From Novosphingobium sp. MD-1 (lineage in GTDB: Bacteria > Pseudomonadota > Alphaproteobacteria > Sphingomonadales > Sphingomonadaceae), in assembly GCF_001014975.1 (NCBI RefSeq), contig NZ_BBXA01000020.1:310001-374000 (forward strand): a stretch of 64,000 nucleotides of DNA, read 5' to 3'. Within the stretch, counting starts at the first letter, position 1. Each line of letters opens with the position of its first letter. The notes beneath the pieces are model-generated. The model saw only the letters and a program-made list of their open reading frames with translations, had not been told where the DNA came from and did no database searches. Shown in pieces: positions 60,963 to 64,000 of this stretch. A program made the position numbers and the translations under genes.

Positions 60963-62006
60963 ATGACAGCTTTTCTTTCCGCTCGCACCCACGCGCCCGG
61001 CCTTCTGGTCTGCGGGGCGGTGGCGCTGGGCGCGCTCGCTCTTGAGCGGCTTGAAGTCCGCGTTGCCGGCCATGCCTGGGTGGAAGCCCTGGTCCTGGCG
61101 ATTCTGGCCGGCACCGCGGTCCGCACGCTGTGGACGCCGCCCGCGCGGTTCGCATGCGGCATCCAGTGGGCCGCCAAGGGCCTGCTCGAATGCGCGGTGG
61201 CGCTGATGGGCGTGACGATCAGCTTCGCCACGATCGCCGCCGCCGGGCTGCCGTTGCTCGCCGGTATCGTCGCTATCGTGTTTGGCGCGATCGCTGCCAG
61301 CTTCCTGCTCGGCCGCGCGTTCGGACTGCCGCCCAAGATGGCGGTGCTCGTCGCCTGCGGTAACGCGATCTGCGGCAATTCCGCCATCGCCGCCGTCGCG
61401 CCGGTAATTGATGCCGAAAGCGACGACGTGGCCACGGCGATCGCCTTCACCGCCGTGCTGGGCGTGGCCGTGGTGATCGCGCTGCCGATCGTGGCACACG
61501 CGCTGCACCTGAGCGCCGCCGCCGGGGGAACGCTGGCCGGCCTGACCGTCTATGCCGTGCCGCAGGTGCTGGCCGCCGCAGGCCCGCTCGGCCCCTCCGC
61601 CGTGCAGACCGGCACCCTGGTCAAGCTGGTGCGCGTGCTGATGCTGGGACCGGTCGTCGCCTGCCTGTCGGTGCTCAAGGCGCATCAGGCCGAAGAAGCG
61701 GAAGCCGCCGCGGTCCGGACTCCGGGGCTCCGCCATGGCTTGCTACATTTCCTGCCGCCGTTCATCCTTGTGTTCCTGGCGCTGGCGGCGCTCCGTTCGC
61801 TGGGCCTCGTCCCCGTGGCGATGATCGCCCCGGCGCACGAGGCCAGCGTGTTCCTGACGATCCTCGCCATGGCGGCGCTGGGCCTTGGCGTCGACCTGCG
61901 GAGCGTTACCGCCGCCGGCCCGCGCGTGGTAACGGTGGTTACGCTGTCGCTGCTGCTGCTCGGCCTGGCCGCGCTGGCGGTGCTGCGGCTGACCGGCCTG
62001 GCCTGA
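60963..62006 (+). CDS. YeiH/UPF0324 family putative sulfate/sulfite exporter
   Basis: The 347-residue protein has about ten membrane segments, with family-typical GIQWAAKGLLECAVALMGV, ACGNAICGNSAIAAVAPVI and MAALGLGVDLRSV. The family is annotated as putative sulfate exporter and appears with sulfur-oxidation and sulfonate genes. Its position before sorAB supports export of sulfate or sulfite. I start at the ATG at 60963. Confidence 0.88.
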   Translation: MTAFLSARTHAPGLLVCGAVALGALALERLEVRVAGHAWVEALVLAILAGTAVRTLWTPPARFACGIQWAAKGLLECAVALMGVTISFATIAAAGLPLLAGIVAIVFGAIAASFLLGRAFGLPPKMAVLVACGNAICGNSAIAAVAPVIDAESDDVATAIAFTAVLGVAVVIALPIVAHALHLSAAAGGTLAGLTVYAVPQVLAAAGPLGPSAVQTGTLVKLVRVLMLGPVVACLSVLKAHQAEEAEAAAVRTPGLRHGLLHFLPPFILVFLALAALRSLGLVPVAMIAPAHEASVFLTILAMAALGLGVDLRSVTAAGPRVVTVVTLSLLLLGLAALAVLRLTGLA

Positions 62007-62045
62007 ATCAGAAAACCTGAACGGGGGCCGGAAGGAGAAGAAACG

Positions 62046-63290
62046 ATGAACCAGTTCGATTCGATGCTGGCCACGCGGCTCGGCCGGCGACGGCTGCTGC
62101 AAGGCGGCGCGGCGCTGGGCGCGGGCGCGCTGGCCGCCCCGGCGTTCGCGGCCGACGGCACGGTCGACCTCCACCTGCCGGGCGGCCCGTCCACGCGGCC
62201 GATGACCACGGCGTTCCCGGGCAAGGGGCCGATGATCCTGCAGCGGATGCGGCCGCCGCTGCTCGAAACCCCGCTCTCGGTATTCGATGGCGATGTTTTC
62301 ACCCCCAACGACCGGTTCTTCGTGCGCTGGCACTGGGCGGACATTCCGACGACGGTGGACGTCAACGCCTTCCGCCTTGCCGTGCGGGGGGAAGTGGCGA
62401 AACCGCTTTCACTGACGCTGGCGGACATCCTGCGCCTGCCGCGCTTCGAGATCGCGGCGATCAACCAGTGTTCGGGCAATTCGCGCGGGCTGTTCCAGCC
62501 GCGCGTGCCCGGCGCGCAATGGGCGCATGGGGCCATGGGCAACGCGCTGTGGACCGGCGTCCGCCTGCGCGACGTGCTCGATCTTGCGGGCGTGCGCCCC
62601 GGTGCGGTGGCGGTGCGCTTCGGCGCCATGGACCAGCCGCTGGTGCCCGAAGCCCCGGATTTCTCCAAATCGCTCGACCTCGACCACGCGCGCGATGGAG
62701 AAGTGATGATCGCCTTCGCCATGAACGGGGAGCAGTTGCCGCTGCTCAACGGCTTCCCGCTGCGGCTGGTGGTGCCGGGCTGGTATTCGACCTACTGGGT
62801 CAAGATGCTCAACGACATCGAGGTGCTGGCCACGCCCGATACCGGGTACTGGATGGCCAAGGCCTACAAGATTCCGGACACGCCCGGCGCCAATGTCGCC
62901 CCCGGCAGTTCCGGCTTCCCGACCACGCCGATCAACCGCATGGTCGCGCGCAGCTGGATCACCAGCCTGGCCGAAGGGCAGAGAGTGCCCTGGTCGCCGA
63001 CGATCGCGGTGGGCGGCATCGCCATGGGCGGCGATTGCGGCGTCGCCCGCGTCGATGTCTCGGCCGATGGGGGCAAGACCTGGCTCCCCGCCACATTGGG
63101 GCCGGACAAGGGCAAGTACGGCTTCCGCCGCTGGGATGCGCGGGTGCCGGTCAGCGCGCCGGGCATGGTCGCGCTCATGGCCCGCTGCACCAGCGACAAG
63201 GGCGAGACACAACCGCTGCAGCCGATCTGGAACCCCGGCGGCTTCATGCGCGCCAATGTCGAAACGACCACGATCATGGTGACCGCATGA
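62046..63290 (+). CDS. sulfite dehydrogenase molybdopterin subunit SorA-like
   Basis: The 414-residue precursor has a Tat-type signal (RRRLLQ near residues 14-19, cleavage near AFAAD). The sulfite oxidase fold carries the Mo-ligand Cys142 in INQCSGNSRG, VPGWYSTYWVKM and a C-terminal dimerisation domain. It should oxidise sulfite to sulfate in the periplasm, passing electrons to the cytochrome encoded next. A clear AAGGAGAAG site precedes the ATG. Confidence 0.9.
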   Translation: MNQFDSMLATRLGRRRLLQGGAALGAGALAAPAFAADGTVDLHLPGGPSTRPMTTAFPGKGPMILQRMRPPLLETPLSVFDGDVFTPNDRFFVRWHWADIPTTVDVNAFRLAVRGEVAKPLSLTLADILRLPRFEIAAINQCSGNSRGLFQPRVPGAQWAHGAMGNALWTGVRLRDVLDLAGVRPGAVAVRFGAMDQPLVPEAPDFSKSLDLDHARDGEVMIAFAMNGEQLPLLNGFPLRLVVPGWYSTYWVKMLNDIEVLATPDTGYWMAKAYKIPDTPGANVAPGSSGFPTTPINRMVARSWITSLAEGQRVPWSPTIAVGGIAMGGDCGVARVDVSADGGKTWLPATLGPDKGKYGFRRWDARVPVSAPGMVALMARCTSDKGETQPLQPIWNPGGFMRANVETTTIMVTA

Positions 63291-63688
63291 TGCGCTGCCT
63301 GCCCACGTTCGCACTTCTCGCCGCGCTCGCCTCCGCCACGCTCGCCGTGTCCGCCGCCGGCGCGCGCAAGCCGGAGCCGGCGCCCGCGCGCGTCACCGCC
63401 AACGGCTTCACGCTGACTTCCAGCGCCATCGAACTGCCGGTGGAGGAGCCGTTCTTCCCGGACAGCCCGGATGGCGGGCCGAAAGCGGACACGATCAACG
63501 CCGATTGCACCGCCTGCCATTCGGCCAGCATGACGCTGACCCAACCCGCGCTCTCGCCCGAAGCCTGGGCCGGCGTGGTCCACAAGATGCGCGACGTCTA
63601 TCACGCGCCGGTGCCGGAGGAGGACGTGCCCGCGATCCTCGCCTATCTGGCGCACCTTTCCCCGAAAGCAGCACCCGTCAGGGAATGA
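63287..63688 (+). CDS. cytochrome c subunit of sulfite dehydrogenase, SorB-like
   Basis: The 133-residue precursor has a signal peptide (about residues 1-25) and one heme motif C74-T-A-C77-H78. The C-terminal part ends PEEDVPAILAYLAHLSP. Its ATG overlaps the sorA stop by 4 bases. It is the probable electron acceptor of SorA. Confidence 0.88.
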   Translation: MMRCLPTFALLAALASATLAVSAAGARKPEPAPARVTANGFTLTSSAIELPVEEPFFPDSPDGGPKADTINADCTACHSASMTLTQPALSPEAWAGVVHKMRDVYHAPVPEEDVPAILAYLAHLSPKAAPVRE

Positions 63689-63691
63689 CGA

Positions 63692-64000
63692 TCAGGGAAT
63701 GACGCGCCCCAGCCGGTCTTCCAGCAGGTCGATCATGCCCTTGACCTTGGGCACCAGCTGGCGGCGTTGCGGATAGACCGCCCAGACGGGCTCGGGCGCG
63801 TCGCGATAGCGGTCGAGCAGCGTGACCAGCCGCCCGGCGGCGATATGATCGCGGACGTAGAACGCGGGCAGCTGGCACACGCCCATGCCCGCCACCGCCG
63901 CCTCCACCACCGCCGCGCCGCTGTTGCAATGCAGCCGGCCGGTGGGCACGAACGTCAGCCGCCGGCCGTTTTCCACGAAATGCCAGGTGGCGTTGGTGCC
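63692..64000 (-). CDS. LysR family transcriptional regulator, 5' part cut by window edge
   Basis: Only the last 103 codons are present. They show the C-terminal effector-binding domain of LysR proteins (WHFVENGRRLTFVPTGRL, then EAAVAGMGVCQLPAFYVRDHIAAGRLV). It is convergent with sorB, 3 bases apart. A role in controlling the exporter-sorAB operon is plausible but the DNA-binding part is out of view. Confidence 0.88.
   Translation of the reverse strand, partial: GTNATWHFVENGRRLTFVPTGRLHCNSGAAVVEAAVAGMGVCQLPAFYVRDHIAAGRLVTLLDRYRDAPEPVWAVYPQRRQLVPKVKGMIDLLEDRLGRVIP

Noticed and set aside
63678..63704. Direct repeat TCAGGGAATGACG twice at the sorB/LysR gene junction as a mobile-element target duplication
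   Set aside because: The copies are only one base apart with nothing between them, and simply contain the two convergent stop codons; local slippage is the simpler reading.

Overview
The window reads as a stretch of chromosome from a high-GC alphaproteobacterium, most likely a Sphingomonadales member of the Novosphingobium/Sphingobium type. This rests on overall gene content, strongly G/C-ending codons, a CIRCE-controlled groESL, a 1426-residue RpoC, and many short intergenic palindromic repeats. No phage, IS element, CRISPR array or rRNA operon is visible. It is mostly core genome with a few accessory clusters.

Left part (1-16 kb): a secreted protein cut by the edge, class II fructose-bisphosphatase (glpX), a serine hydrolase, then rpoC and rpoB on the minus strand. 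A small operon (49-residue secreted peptide, DUF2975 membrane protein, XRE regulator) lies between rpoB and a divergently oriented rplJ-rplL pair, so the usual rplJL-rpoBC operon is split and inverted here. A CBS-domain CorC/HlyC-type protein and an OmpA-like lipoprotein follow.

Middle (16-39 kb): aldo/keto reductase, inositol-monophosphatase-like enzyme, electron-transfer flavoprotein (etfBA), groES-groEL, a MATE exporter, a lipoprotein cytochrome c, a proteobacterial sortase with its VIT/vWA substrate and a divergent XRE regulator, a membrane adenylate/guanylate cyclase, and a long minus-strand housekeeping run. In transcription order that run is gpmA, purE, purK, folA, dipeptidase, ribF, ileS, lspA and a DUF3035/BamF-like lipoprotein.

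Right part (39-64 kb): tRNA-Thr(GGT), threonine aldolase, EamA transporter, an epimerase-like SDR, Ste24-type protease, pepN, pgeF, an MHS-type MFS transporter, a HAD hydrolase, rpmJ, galE, two tandem DUF4136-like proteins with an M14 carboxypeptidase, arsC, an orphan 2Fe-2S subunit, a class II aldolase-like protein and a 2OG-Fe dioxygenase. Then come an Lrp-type regulator divergent from a tyrosine-degradation operon (hpd, VOC, fahA, maiA, with no hmgA) and a sulfite-handling operon (YeiH-type exporter, SorA, SorB) with a LysR regulator cut by the right edge.

The most notable non-coding signals are a five-copy family of about 66-122 bp palindromic repeats (one copy between rpoB and rpoC), three interwoven inverted repeats before the sulfite operon, palindromes flanking the DUF2975 operon promoter, three tandem decamers before the sortase-linked regulator, a near-perfect palindrome at the etfBA promoter, and a 15-bp coding minisatellite. 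All functions are inferred by reading the sequence; no database search was run.
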